DNA of 64,000 bases from Gamsiella multidivaricata (taxonomy: Eukaryota > Mortierellomycota > Mortierellomycetes > Mortierellales > Mortierellaceae), in contig NW_026251747.1 in assembly GCF_025024155.1 (NCBI RefSeq), forward strand, positions 62,001 through 126,000, given 5' to 3'. Of this stretch, positions 12,203-23,309 are shown one piece after another (within the stretch, counting starts at the first letter, position 1; every line of letters starts with the position of its first letter). The translations under genes were made by a program, and so were the position numbers. A model generated the notes under the pieces. The model worked only from the letters and a program-made list of their open reading frames with translations. It was not told the origin of the DNA and did no database searches.

Positions 12203-13011
12203 CTGTTGATACAAACGTTGCTGCTGTATCATCTGTTGTATAGCCTGATTCTGCTGCTGCGTCGCATTTGACGGCATCATTTGCTGGATCAACGTCGGCG
12301 TAGTAGCCATGGGCACCTGAGACTGAGGTGATCCAACAATGGGCGATCCACCAGCTGCTTGCTGTCCCTCTGAGATCTGGGTCCGAATCTGCTGCAGCTT
12401 TCTCGAGTATGCCTTGAGATACTCGGTCTATTTGGATGCAGAGGAGTTAGGTTTTTACCGCAGAGCCAAAAAAAAATATTGATATTTTGGTGCAAATGAA
12501 CCAAAAGAAGCTGTGCCTTCGCTCGCGTACCTTGGTTTGAGAGCGTGTGAAAGTGACATTTTCAAATGTCTTTGCGAGTTCAAGGATCTTTTGGTCTGCA
12601 ATCGTCGGCGACAATGCCTTGAGGGCATCGGATCTAGATGATGATGGTAAAGGCGAAGGCAGAATAGGAGAAAAAGAGGTGTGATTAGGCAATGTGGTTT
12701 TTGGCATACACTGATACAGTATGCAGGCACCCCGCCTTCGCCACTTACAATCTCTTGATTAGGACAAGACGCTCTTCTGTGGGCAATTTTGAGCGCCAGT
12801 CCAACTGTTGAGCCTGTTGTTGTTGCTGTTGTAGGGCCTGCTGTTGGAGCTGTTGCTGCTGCTGCTGCTGAAGCTGCTTTTGCTGGAGCTGTTGCTGCTG
12901 AAGTTGCTGTTGCTGTAACTGTTGCTGTTGAAGCTGTTGCTGCTGAAGCTGTTGCTGCTGCTGTTGCAACTGCTGCTGCATCTGCTGCTGGAGTTGCTGC
13001 TGGTTCTGCAT
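8995..13011 (-). CDS. MED15: Mediator complex subunit 15 (KIX domain, glutamine-rich)
   Basis: Exons 13011-12749, 12633-12531, 12427-11122, 11020-10860 and 10758-8995 (1198 aa, closes in frame). MED15 is the Mediator tail subunit that binds activators through its KIX domain. Seen here: a poly-Q start, then a KIX domain at about residues 71-147 spread over three exons (LDWRSKLPTEERLVLIKRL, SDALKALSP, LELAKTFENVTFTRSQTK, TEYLKAYSRKLQQIR), then about 400 residues of dense Q tracts. A conserved helical segment follows (DLTPEQKQSVKDQMGQMMAM, LDQLMPVFFAL), matching the central fungal Med15 region, then an A/P/T-rich linker and a basic C-terminus (PRKRTRRELKDD). A TGTGTAG just before the ATG could be the acceptor of a leader intron, so a short upstream exon cannot be excluded. 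Confidence 0.9.
11500..12230 (-). repeat. CAG/CAA poly-glutamine repeat tract within MED15
   Basis: Mixed CAG and CAA codons on the minus strand in several blocks (about 11500-11700, 11910-12060 and 12100-12210). The antisense frames read as poly-Leu or poly-Ala and are shadows. Confidence 0.9.
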
Positions 13012-13874
13012 AGCGGCTACACAGCACAGGGTTTGTCAATAGAGGCAGTCGGTTGCGTTTTCGAAGACGAAGAGCAGGTTAATGTGTATGGACCAACGTG
13101 CGAGAGAGAGGGGGAGAGAGAGAGAAAGAAAGAGAAAGAGAGAGAAAAGGAAGATAGTAAGGACGGGAAGGAAAGAAGAGAGCGAGGGATTAAAAAGGTT
13201 AAAGAGGATAGAAGAGCAAATCAGGAAGCAGGCCGGGGATTGTGTTTTATGGACTGGACTGTGGAATGAAAACAAAGTCGCGTATGTGGTGATGTGGTGA
13301 CGGCGACCGAGCAAAGGAAGGATTACAGATGGCGATGAAGGGTGGATGGGAAGGATGGGAGGACTGGGCTGGGAAAGAGGGAAGGAGAGGATGAGAGGGA
13401 CACGGGATAACAAAAAACAAACAAAAACAGACAGCAGCGAGAAACGAAAGAAAAAGGGAGAGGAAAAGAGGAAAAGAGAAAAAGGGGACAGGGGAAGGGG
13501 GGAAAGGGGTGTCAGGGACAGGGACAAGGGGAGAGGGATGCCAGGCTGGAGGGGGAGGGGGGGAAGGGATCGCCTTGATTGAATCAGCCCACACAGCAGC
13601 AAGGGCCATCTCATCAACGAAACGCGCGGGAGGTCGATCGCTGGCAACGGGCAAGTTCACGTCACAGGAAATGGGCGGGCGCCGTATTGCTCTCATACAC
13701 ACATTCCTCATCCCTCTCTTTTTTTTCTATTCATTCCCCCCATCATCCTTCTTCATCAATCGCTCACTTACTCTCTCACTCTCTCTCTCTCTCTATCTCT
13801 CTTTCCCCCTCATACTCTCGCTCTCCTTGCCACTCCGTCTCTCGGCGCAGCTTCAGAGTTGGGACCACCCTGCA
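13012..13874. promoter_or_regulatory. Bidirectional promoter region between MED15 (-) and CIN1 (+)
   Basis: There is a marked change of strand composition. About 13090-13560 is nearly all purine on the plus strand, and about 13700-13850 is nearly all pyrimidine on the plus strand. Each gene therefore has a CT-rich leader on its own coding strand, with a more balanced, GC-containing segment between them near 13570-13690. Confidence 0.6.
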
Positions 13875-16800
13875 ATGTACAATAACCTCAGCAACCAGCA
13901 GCAGCAACAGCAGCAACAGCAGCAGCAGCAGCAGTACCAGCAGTTCCAGTACCAGCAGCAACTTCAGCAGCAGCAGCAGCAGCTTCAGCAACAACAGCAG
14001 CAACAGCAGCTTCAGCAACAACAGCAGCAACAGCAGCTTCAGCAACAACAGCAGCAACAGTTCTACCACTCTGCTGTCGGCAACAACTTCCAATACAATG
14101 CCGGCTTCGGTCAACCCCTGTTCCAACAGCAGCAGCAGTATGGCATGATACAGCACCAGCAACAGTACCAGCCCGCCCGTCCTGGCTGGGCCGTGTCCCG
14201 CGAAGAAAAGGCCCAGTATGACCAGATCTTTTCGGAATGGGATCCCGACCATTCCGGCTACATCAGCGGTAAACTTATCTCTTGCAATCAATATGAATAA
14301 CACGACCAGTTGAAAAAAAGACAAAAAAAACACCATTATAGTATGCTGATATGTGCATGATTCTTGTCAATGGCTTCTTTCTTGTAGGTGAACGCGCGCG
14401 TGAGATCTTTGGATTGAGTGGTCTCCCACAGACAGACCTGGGTCACATCTGGTACGTTTTCTTTTGATTATGATCCTAATCTTTTCGTAGGAATGCTGTT
14501 GAGATACAGTTCCATTAACACTTCATTGTCTATACTTACGTCTGGCCGCCAAAATTAAAAAAGGGCTCTCGCGGATCCTAATAATCAAGGAAAGCTCAAC
14601 AAGGACGAATTCGCTGTCGCCATGCATCTGGTCTATCGAAAGCTGAATGGAGGCGACATCCCCGCAGTCTTGCCCGACGACCTTGTCCCGCCTTCCTCAC
14701 GCGACATCTCAGAGACTCTCGACTTTGTGAAAAGATCGCTCATGACCGATATCCCCTCCAAAACCGGTTCCACTAACTGGGGTTCCTATGGCTCCAACTC
14801 CTCCACGTCCGTATCCAAACGTCTCAGCGTCCGAGCCCCAGACGACGTAGGATACGTGTCTTCTGCCCGTAGAGGAAATACCTCCGGCAGCCCAGCATTA
14901 TCAGGTCGCAGCTATGGTTCCTCAGAGAACTCTGTTGGACGACTGCAGAAGCAGATCAATGAACAGCGATTGATCCTTGAGGCGACACTTTCTCAAAACT
15001 CAGGCCAATCCGATTCAAGCGAGGACAGGGAGATCGCGGACTTGAAGGCGCAGATCAGGAACGCACAGTCAAGACTCATGGTTTCATCAAACGAAAGCAT
15101 CCACCGACGAATCGCCAGTGGATCCGAAGATCTTGCTCGTCTTCGGGAGGAACGCAGGAATATGGACCAGGAAGTTTCGGCATTGCTCAGATCCGTCGCG
15201 GCACTCGCGAGCAAGGTGCGTGAAGCCGATAAGAATTTGGAGGAGTCCCGTCTGGAGGTCGCTAAACTCAAGGCCGGAAATTCGTCAGGTGGAGATGCCA
15301 ACGTTGCCGGAACAGGACCAGGAGGGGCTGTTACTGCAGAGGACAGGATGAAGGCTAGAATTGCGCTTATGAAGGCCCAACGTATGGCCGCTCTCACTGG
15401 AAAACCTGTTCCCTCCGCCGCCCAAGCAGGAATTGACCCTGATCAGGCTGCTCGTATCAGAGCTGAAAGGGATGTCAGCGAACAAAACGTCGTTGAAGTT
15501 GAGACAGCCGTTCGTCGGCTTGAGGATATCATGCGCCAACTTGAGCGAGATCTTGACGTTCATGCGCGTCCATTTGGAGACAGTCGCTCCGATAACGATC
15601 GTCGAAGGTGGGAGGAGGGAGCCGGTGTGCAGTCCGAGATTGCACGCCGTTTTATTCAAGAGATCAAACCTGCTGCCAACCCTCAGCCGCCTTCTGTTCC
15701 CTCTTACCAATCCTCGTCATCGTCTACTACGCATGCTTATTCCTCGGTGACTTCGCAGAGCAGGCTGAATGCATCCACCCCAGTCTTGTGTTCGCTTCCA
15801 GTCTCGTCATCGTCCTCAGTCGTCTCATCCCCCTCGTTATCGAGTGTTAGTCTCGCCGGCAAGACCCCGGAGGAGCGCCGTGCCATTATTCGAGCTCAAG
15901 CGGAGAAGCGTTTGCGCGATCGCCAAAACGAACTCCTTGCAAAGGCCCATATCAGCCGTGCAGAGACCAGTTCTCCTTCCCCAGCATCTGCTGTGTCTGA
16001 GGTGGACGCGTATACTAGTGCCAAGTTTGAGGAGGCTGAGCGTCAGGCCAGAGAGAAGTTGCTTGCCAACGCAGAATCAAAACGTCGTCAGGCGGAACAG
16101 GAGCGACAGGCAGAGAGGGATTTGAAGGCAAACCAAGAGAGTAACACCCGGGCTGAGCAGGAGCAAAGAGATCGGGAGCGTTTGGATGCAGAACGTCAGG
16201 CTCAAAAAGAGGCACAGGAGCAGCGAGAGGCAGCGGAGCGTAGACTGAGGGAGCAGCAGGAACTTCAGCGGCTCGAGAGAGAGCGCGAAGAGCAGGAGGA
16301 ACGCGAGAGGAAAGAGCGATTCGCACAATCAACTGCGGCCGCCAAGCAGCAGCAGCAGCAACAGTCGGCTCCTGCTCCTCCCCCTGCCCCTACTCCCCCC
16401 CCTGTCCCTGTCCCTGCCCCTGCCCCTGCCCCTACTCCTGCTCCTGAGCCCCCCAAGATCCAGGGAATCCGCATCACGCTCGATAACAACCCATTTGCAA
16501 AGCACCGCAAGTCGATCTCCTCATCTGACGACGACTGGGACACGGCGAGCCCTGTCAGCTCCACTCTTCCTGTTGCACCGGCTGCTACTTCTAGAAGCTC
16601 GAGTGCTATCTCGAACTCGAACAATCCCTTCTTCCTCATGATGTCCTCTGGCAGCACGCCTCAAGCAACGAATGCCTCGCACTCGAAAGACACCTCAGAT
16701 GGCTGGGATGTCGTAGAGAAGGACGTAAACTTTGTCGACCAACTCTCGCAGAAGCTGTTCTCCACGTCTGCGAGTGTTGTAAAAACCGATGTCGTCCCTC

Positions 16801-19800
16801 CCTCGGACATCTTGACTCCATCGGCAAACGCTCCTCCTCCACCACCCATGCCAAGCGCCGGCTCGTCCATTCCGTTGCCACCTCCTCAACCTACCAGTAC
16901 CATCCCTATTCCTCCCCCAATGCCACCAACCGATGTCTTGAAGCCATCGTCTTCAGCTCCGGCGCCACCACCACCACCTCCAGCTGGAATCCCTGTTCCT
17001 CCTCCAGCTCCGCCAGCCGGTATCCCAGTTGCTCCTCCAGCCCCACAGGCTGGTATACCAGTTCCCCCACCTGCTCCATCAGCATCTGGGTCGTCTTCTC
17101 TCCCCAAGGCCGAGGGCGCTCGTGGAGCTCTTTTGAGCCAGATCCAAGCTGGTGCCCGGTTGAGGAAGGCTGTCACTACAGACAAGAGCACAGCTAAAGG
17201 AGTTGGTGAGTTGATATTTAAACGGAGAATGTTTCTTTCAAGGGCACTGCAACTGTTCCATTACTCATCATGCTGTTGAATATTATTAGGGCGAGTTTTG
17301 AGCGAAGAAAACGCAGCATCAGCTAGCTCCACGGATAAAGAGGCAGATCATATAGAATCCAACTCGGATCATAGGCCTATGGGTATGCCTAGCCTTGGAG
17401 GTTTGTTTGCCGGTGGAATGCCTACACTTAAAAAGTTGGTGGGCATCGCGACTGGACGAGCGGATACTCCGGCCGAGGATCACGATAGTAGACGAGAGAG
17501 TACTGACTGGTTCGGTCGCTTGGCTAGTCATCCTCCTGCTGAAGCATCTGAGCCTCAAACATCTGAGCCTCAAACATCTGAGCCTGAAGCATTACCTTTG
17601 GCAGCGGTGGCTCAGTCTCCAGCAGCCCAGGAAATGGCCCAGCCCGCAGCTGCTGTTGTAGCGTCACAGCAGCCAGCGGCCAAGGCTGACGATTCCATTG
17701 AGAACAAGGTCGACTTTTCGAGCGGCCGCCGTGCTAAGGCCCTTTGGAATTACAGCGCCATGGCCCCTGACCAGATCAACTTGGATGCCAACGACTACCT
17801 GCTTATCTATCCTTCCAAGGAAGCCGACAATGTGGATTGGGTCTATGGTGTCGCGGAAAAGGACGACAAGGTCAAGGGCTGGCTCCCCAAAGCGTACATT
17901 CAGGAGGTTGCTGGTAAGAGCAGGAAAGATGCGAGGCTAACTGAATTGACTGTTAATGGATCAGAAAGATTGTTGACATGCATCAAATGGATATGCCTAA
18001 TAGAAAAATTCAAGGCCAAAGCGCTTTTCACTTACGCTGCCCAGAACGAGGGTGAGCTCGCAGTCGAGCGAGGCGACATTGTTGAGGTACTTGAAAAACC
18101 CGATCCTCAGTGGTGGAAAGCCCAGAGTTCCTCGGGCGTTGTCGGTATGCTTCCAGCCACATATCTTGAAGAGTATATCGAGGGCCAGGCCCCAGCTATC
18201 GGTAAGTAGACTGCGGTCTTTTCATCAGTGCAACTGAACTTAGTAAGGCGCGAACATGTTGCTGATAACGTGCTGGATACGCTTTGTAATAGAACTTCCT
18301 ATTGGAAAGGCTAAAGCCCTTTACGCTTATGCAGGACAGAGCGCGGAGGAGCTTTCAGTGGACGCTGGTGATGAGGTCGAGATCATGGAGAAACCCGACC
18401 CATTGTGGTGGCGCGCCAAGAATGCCCAGGGAGTTACTGGAATGCTTCCCGCCACGTATTTAGAAGAAATTGACGGGCAATCCACTATTGGTTAGTGCAT
18501 TGTATTGCTATCCGTTCGTTCATTTCTTTCTGGCGCGTATCGTCCATGTGGAGCTCGGGGATGAAGACTCTCATCGTTGCAGTCCCTCCCTCTGTTTGTG
18601 CATGAGGCGGTGTCGCGTCGAGTAGTCTGCCCTTTCCTTGCACCTCTGAACTTTGAGATTTATTAAAGATATACAATTGTTGGAGTAAAAAACAAGAAAA
18701 AAAACAAGCGTGAAATAACAAGAACTGAATGTATCGTTTCTCTTTTCTACCTTTTATTTTGGCTGTGCCATTTACGCTCAATAGCCGTGAGGGATGCAGA
18801 CAGCGATTCTTCAGAATACGAGTCCGCAGAGGAAATGACCACCGCGGAATCTGATGACTCTGATACGGACTCAGAGTCGTCTGATGATGACGATGACGAT
18901 GATGAAGATGATGATAGTGAGGACGGCGGTAACAAAGATGATACGCCTGTCTCCAAGCTAGCTGCTTCCGTCGTGAGCACCACGCCTGCCATCGCAATTG
19001 CGCGTGCGCCGAAGCACCGAGCTCCACCACCCAGACCTACAGGAGCGTATCCGAAATCAAATCATCTCACCACTTCCACGCTTTCCATGAGTGCCCCCTC
19101 AGTACCTGGCATGCTTCTGAGAAAGCATTCAGAGAGCGCATTGCCGTCGCGCCTGGCTGTCCCTACAGAGTCCACAGTATTGACGCGTCAGCGTTCTGGC
19201 AGCCATTCCGACGTGATGACCAAAACCCATCCTCCTCACCCCAGATTTGCGTCTGAAAACCCATCGAACGGTACGTCGTATTCTCGTGGGTCTTTCAGTC
19301 GGTCCCCCAGCCCAATGCTCGGCTCTCCTTCCTGGAGTTCTTCGGTTAGAATGGAAATCTCTCAGACGCTGACCGAGAAAGAAAAGAAGAGACAGGAGGC
19401 AATTCACGAACTGATCACGACGGAGCAAGTGTACCTGTCGTATTTGTATCTACTTCGAGATGAATTTCAACGGCCCCTGCTGGATCAAGGGCTCATCACT
19501 CCAGCAGAGAGCCAGGCCATTTTTATGGAGTGGTCTAGTCTGCTGGAACTGTCGCAAAGCATTGTCGATGAGCTGGTGGAGCGGCAAAGGAGTGATAATG
19601 GAGTGGTGCTGGCAGTCGGCGATGTGATTAACAGCCATATTGTGGAGCGGGCAGACTGTTTTATGCGCTATTGCGCAAACCACCGCGATGCCAGTAACCT
19701 GCTGACGAGGAGAATGGCCGAGAGCAGGCTTTTGCAGGACTTTTTGAATGTAAGATTTCGTGGTCAAAGGACGCGCGCGTTATGTTGAATTGTTTTCGGT

Positions 19801-21473
19801 AGAAAAAAACTGACAGCTGCTTTTCCACTCCCCTTTTCTTTTCTTATAGCAAGCGAAATCGAAGCCGTCTTGCCGAGGGCTTGATATTTCTAGTTTCTTG
19901 CTGCAACCGCTTCAACGCATCACCCGATATCCTCTTTTGATCAAGAAGGTGCATTCCTGAGACGTTGGTGTTTGCAAGGCACAACCATGTTGGATAGCAC
20001 GGTTAGTTCTGGCGACTAAAGCCCCGTTTGCTCTGCATCTCAATAGATTCTCCAATACACGGAAGAGGATCACATCGATCACCTCCTCTTGTCGGAAGCG
20101 CTTACTTCAGCGGAGCAGTTCTTGGATCGCATCAACGAATCGATCCGTAGCAGCGAAACCAAGCAACAGCTGGAAGATATTCAACGCAAGCTGCCCGCGG
20201 GTGAGATGTCTGAGGTATGTTCTATTTTGTGGCTTAAATTTCTGTATGGTGTCCTCAGGCAGTGTAACACTCATCGTTTTATCTTTGGTTCTATACGTGT
20301 ATAATGTAGGGATTGGTGCTGACTTCGGAGACGAAATATCTCGGTCGACGACAGATCCTGTACGAAGGAAACCTTCGAAAGGCCAAGTCCGGCCGAAAGC
20401 TCTACGCCTATCTCTTCAATGACCTCCTCCTCCTCTTCATCCCAGGACGAGCCCACTCCACCCTCACCAGAACGCCCTCCTACACTTCGATCGTGCACCC
20501 TCATAGCTCACACTCCCAAGGATCTTCGCAATCCCACTCGGATTGGGGACAAAACAATAACAGTCATGGCTGGTCGCTCTACCAAGCACCGATTCCGCTG
20601 GAAAGGGTCAAAGTCCGACCGGACCAGGGAGATGATTTGAAATTTACGATCGTTATTACTACACCTGTCTCTCCAGCAGCCGCTGCGCAGTATAGTAGTG
20701 TACCAGCACACCTGCAGTCCTCGCAGCAGCTGCAACAGAGCCAGGGGTTCTTGCAAGCGCTTGTGCATGTGAAGGCGAGCTCGGCAAAGGAACGGAGGGG
20801 TTGGGTGACGTCGATGGAGAAGGCGATTGAGGCGCTGGCGAAGGCACCGAGGGGGTATGGCATGAGAACTTCGATTCGTCCGCCGTTGGCGGAGACTATT
20901 GGCACAATGACTATTAGGGTGAACGAGGGGATTATTTCGAGTCGTGAATTTGGTAAGGCGGCAAGCAATGTTTGAAATCTCGCGGTTCTGTGCAGACTCA
21001 TTGACCTGGTTTGTGTAACGTTGTTGACGCGCTTTAAAAAAACTTAGCGAAATCGAAATCTTTTCTGTGCACGATCTCGCTGGGCGAGCAGCTCTTCACG
21101 ACCCGGGCGGTTTCAACGGAGCACGCGTTCTTAGGAACGTTCTCGATCCTTTGGCGGGAGAGTGTTATTTTCGCGATGACGGATCTCATCCAGGTCTTGA
21201 ATGTCAAAGTCATGTCCAGCAGTCCGTTCTCTCCTGATGGTAATTTTTTTTTTTGGTCGTCAATTGTACTAAAGAGGTTTAGTAAAGCGCAGGGACTAAC
21301 ATTCAGGAACGTGTTTGTGTGTTTATTTGTTGCTGGGGCTCACAGTGCTCCTAGGTAGTGCACAGGTTCCTTTCCATGCTGTGGTACCATATGGAGAACG
21401 AGGTACCGAAGTTGTGGCCACCTTGGGTGATGACATTCATGTCAAGTTTTTCATGTCCTACAAGGCACTTTAA
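13875..21473 (+). CDS. CIN1: Intersectin/Cin1-like endocytic scaffold: EH, coiled coil, WH2, three SH3, DH-PH, C2
   Basis: Twelve exons: 13875-14268, 14388-14451, 14564-17205, 17290-17913, 18004-18201, 18293-18490, 18785-19749, 19850-19948, 20047-20214, 20310-20952, 21048-21239 and 21346-21473 (2104 aa, in frame). Domains in order: poly-Q; EH domain about 105-205 (calcium loop [10 protein letters not shown], then [20 protein letters not shown]); coiled coils about 275-390 and 600-740; proline-rich blocks; WH2 about 1008-1034 ([13 protein letters not shown]); SH3 about 1180-1238, 1242-1307 and 1308-1373 (WW core, [10 protein letters not shown]); an Asp/Ser acidic run; DH about 1575-1785 ([17 protein letters not shown]); PH about 1795-1945; C2 about 1985-2100. 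This is the order of long intersectin and of Cryptococcus Cin1, linking cargo endocytosis to Cdc42 activation and actin. The last intron acceptor (CACAG, 21344-21345) is the least certain junction. Confidence 0.93.
13900..14060 (+). repeat. CAG/CAA repeat at the start of CIN1
   Basis: Poly-Q coding repeat with CAGCTTCAGCAACAACAG-type units repeated about three times. It is frame-open in several frames. Confidence 0.9.
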
Positions 21474-21527
21474 TCACTCGACTGGTTCGATATATATTCT
21501 TTAATGAAACGATGATGATTTTCTTTC

Positions 21528-21533
21528 AATAAA
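21528..21533 (+). terminator. Probable polyadenylation signal of CIN1
   Basis: AATAAA placed 55 bp after the TAA stop, directly before a C-run/G-run hairpin. Confidence 0.55.
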
Positions 21534-21730
21534 AACCTCCCCAACGGGGGTTTTTTCCGCACATCCATTTTTGGCGACTCTCGTATGAGGCGATCCATGT
21601 ACGAAATAAATATTCATGAGGTCTATGCGCACTTAAATGAGTTACCATGTCCAGTGGTGTAGTTGAACTCCCTGCCGTCAAAACTCTCTAATGTTACCGA
21701 CTTTGACCATGCACGCCGCACTATGCAAAG

Positions 21731-21825
21731 CGGATTGATTTTTTTAGTCACACATTGTCAATTATGAATATTTTGTTAAGCAAAACTCCTGTAATTGATA
21801 AGCCCTCACCAAAAAAATCAATCCG
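21731..21825. repeat. 95-bp inverted-repeat hairpin (MITE-like)
   Basis: CGGATTGATTTTTTT at 21731-21745 is perfectly complementary to AAAAAAATCAATCCG at 21811-21825. Inner arms (TGTCAATTA and TAATTGATA) extend the pairing imperfectly. It sits about 100 bp before the transposase start and could be an end structure of that element or a separate foldback element. No matching end was found on the other side of the element. Confidence 0.7.
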
Positions 21826-21920
21826 ATGATATCTCTACTGCAGTATGCATGCATCCATCACTAGAAAAAAAAAAAACTTTCTTTTTTCTCACCTACCCAC
21901 CATTCTTCACACCTCGCACG

Positions 21921-23274
21921 ATGCCAAATTACATTGATAAACAACACCTCATTAACAAGCACGAGAGAGAGTTTGCCGATGCTGCTATCACTATCGTGCA
22001 GACCCCGAAGGAGAGGAGGCTTGTTCGATTACAAATGCTGGAAGCAACTGTCGAGATTTTGGAGTTCCTTTATGGGAATAGGTAAGAACACAAGCTACTT
22101 TCTCGATTATAATGCGTGTGTGATGATGGAAGACAATGATTCTTACGCCATTAAAGATATCCCTAGAACTCAGGCACCGTCATCTACGGACTTAAGGGAT
22201 CGCGTCCTCAGCGCATGCAATGATGTCAGATTCAAGGGCATCATGCGTCTCACCAAAGACCAGTTCCAGAGGATCGCATTGATGCTCAGCAGAAGCGATC
22301 ACTTCAGACGTGGAGACGAACATGTACCCTTGGAGGACATCATTATTAAGTTGAAGGTTGCGCTCCTCCGCCTTGGTTCAGAAGGGATCTCCGCTCTGAT
22401 GACAGCATGGGTTACAGGTATCAGTGTCGGCTCAGTTACAGCGTATACATGGAGATGCATCAATGCACTGGACGAGCTATTTCAGCGCTATGTCGTGTGG
22501 CCAGACAATGCGCGCAAGGCTGTAATCAAGGACTGGTACATGTATAAACGGGAGCACGGCTTTGCTGAGTGCATTGGTGCTGTCGATGGTGTCTCTTTCC
22601 CTCTTGCCGTGAGTCCGTCGTGGGAGACTAACGCGTGGATAACAAGAAAGTGCGACTACGCCATGGGAGCCACTGCTGTTTGCGACCATTTGGGACGATT
22701 TACGTACTTTGCAACCGGCTACGTCGGATCCACTCATGACGCGTTGGCTTACAAGAGGACACCCCTGTATACCCGTAAAAACGAGTACTCCAGTGGTCAG
22801 GAGTATATACTTGCCGATGTAGCGTACGCCTTGACAGCCACTGTTATTCCGAGATTCAGGAATGCTGACGCAGATCAAGCACGCTTTAATACCCTTCATG
22901 GCGCGGCCCGGGTCAAAATTGAGCATGTTTTTGGTATGCTCAAGGTGAAGTTTGTGTCTCTTTAAAACTTGCTAGTCGTGATTAAGTGCGTTCAAGATAT
23001 CGAAAGGGCATCCAAGTGGATTTGTGCATGTGTTGTCTTGCACAATTTCGTTCGTGAAGATGCAACAGAGGAGATTCTGGATGACGAGGTGCTCCAAGAC
23101 GTCGGTAACACCGCTGCTGAAGATGGTGATAATGATGATTTGGTGGAGAATGATGTGCGGCAGGTTGAAGCAGAGCATGAGGATAGAAATGAGGCTAGGA
23201 GGAAGAGGGAGGGACTGAAGGCATATGTGTTGAGAAATAAGAACCGTACTAGCAGACATCGACGCAGGAATTAA
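21921..23274 (+). pseudogene. PIF/Harbinger (HARBI1-like) transposase with one nonsense codon
   Basis: Exon 1 (21921-22081, MPNYIDKQHLINKHEREFAD...) joins exon 2 from 22167 across an 85-nt GTAAGA...CCTAG intron, restoring an AGA codon. The DDE nuclease motifs are visible: IGAVDGVSFPL (first D), YILADVAYALTATVIPRF (second D) and RVKIEHVFGMLKVKF (E). An in-frame TAA at 22963-22965 interrupts it; the same frame continues to 23274 with VVLHNFV, the usual conserved end of this family. The stop differs by one base from CAA, so it looks like a single C-to-T change. The enzyme would cut and paste its own element. Whether a truncated product is made is unknown. Confidence 0.85.
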
Positions 23275-23309
23275 AAGGTTTAATAAATCGATCGGATATT
23301 TATTAGTAT

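Larger units (their letters stand above)
21474..21920. other. CIN1 3' end and left flank of the Harbinger transposase
   Basis: An AATAAA at 21528-21533 lies 55 bp past the CIN1 stop and is followed by an imperfect hairpin (AACCTCCCC / GGGGGTT). The remainder has no gene but contains a 95-bp hairpin (listed separately) and a CT-rich leader before the transposase start. Confidence 0.6.

Noticed and set aside
11395..12271. Plus-strand poly-Leu and poly-Ala frames
   Set aside because: Antisense of CAG/CAA poly-Q codons of MED15.
13036..13711. Minus-strand frames upstream of MED15 (starting MPAIDL and MRNVCM)
   Set aside because: Pyrimidine-rich leader DNA giving Ser/Pro/Leu/Phe strings; no family resemblance and no needed N-terminal part of MED15.
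22477..22926. 149-codon minus-strand frame inside the transposase
   Set aside because: Antisense of the DDE domain; no independent features.
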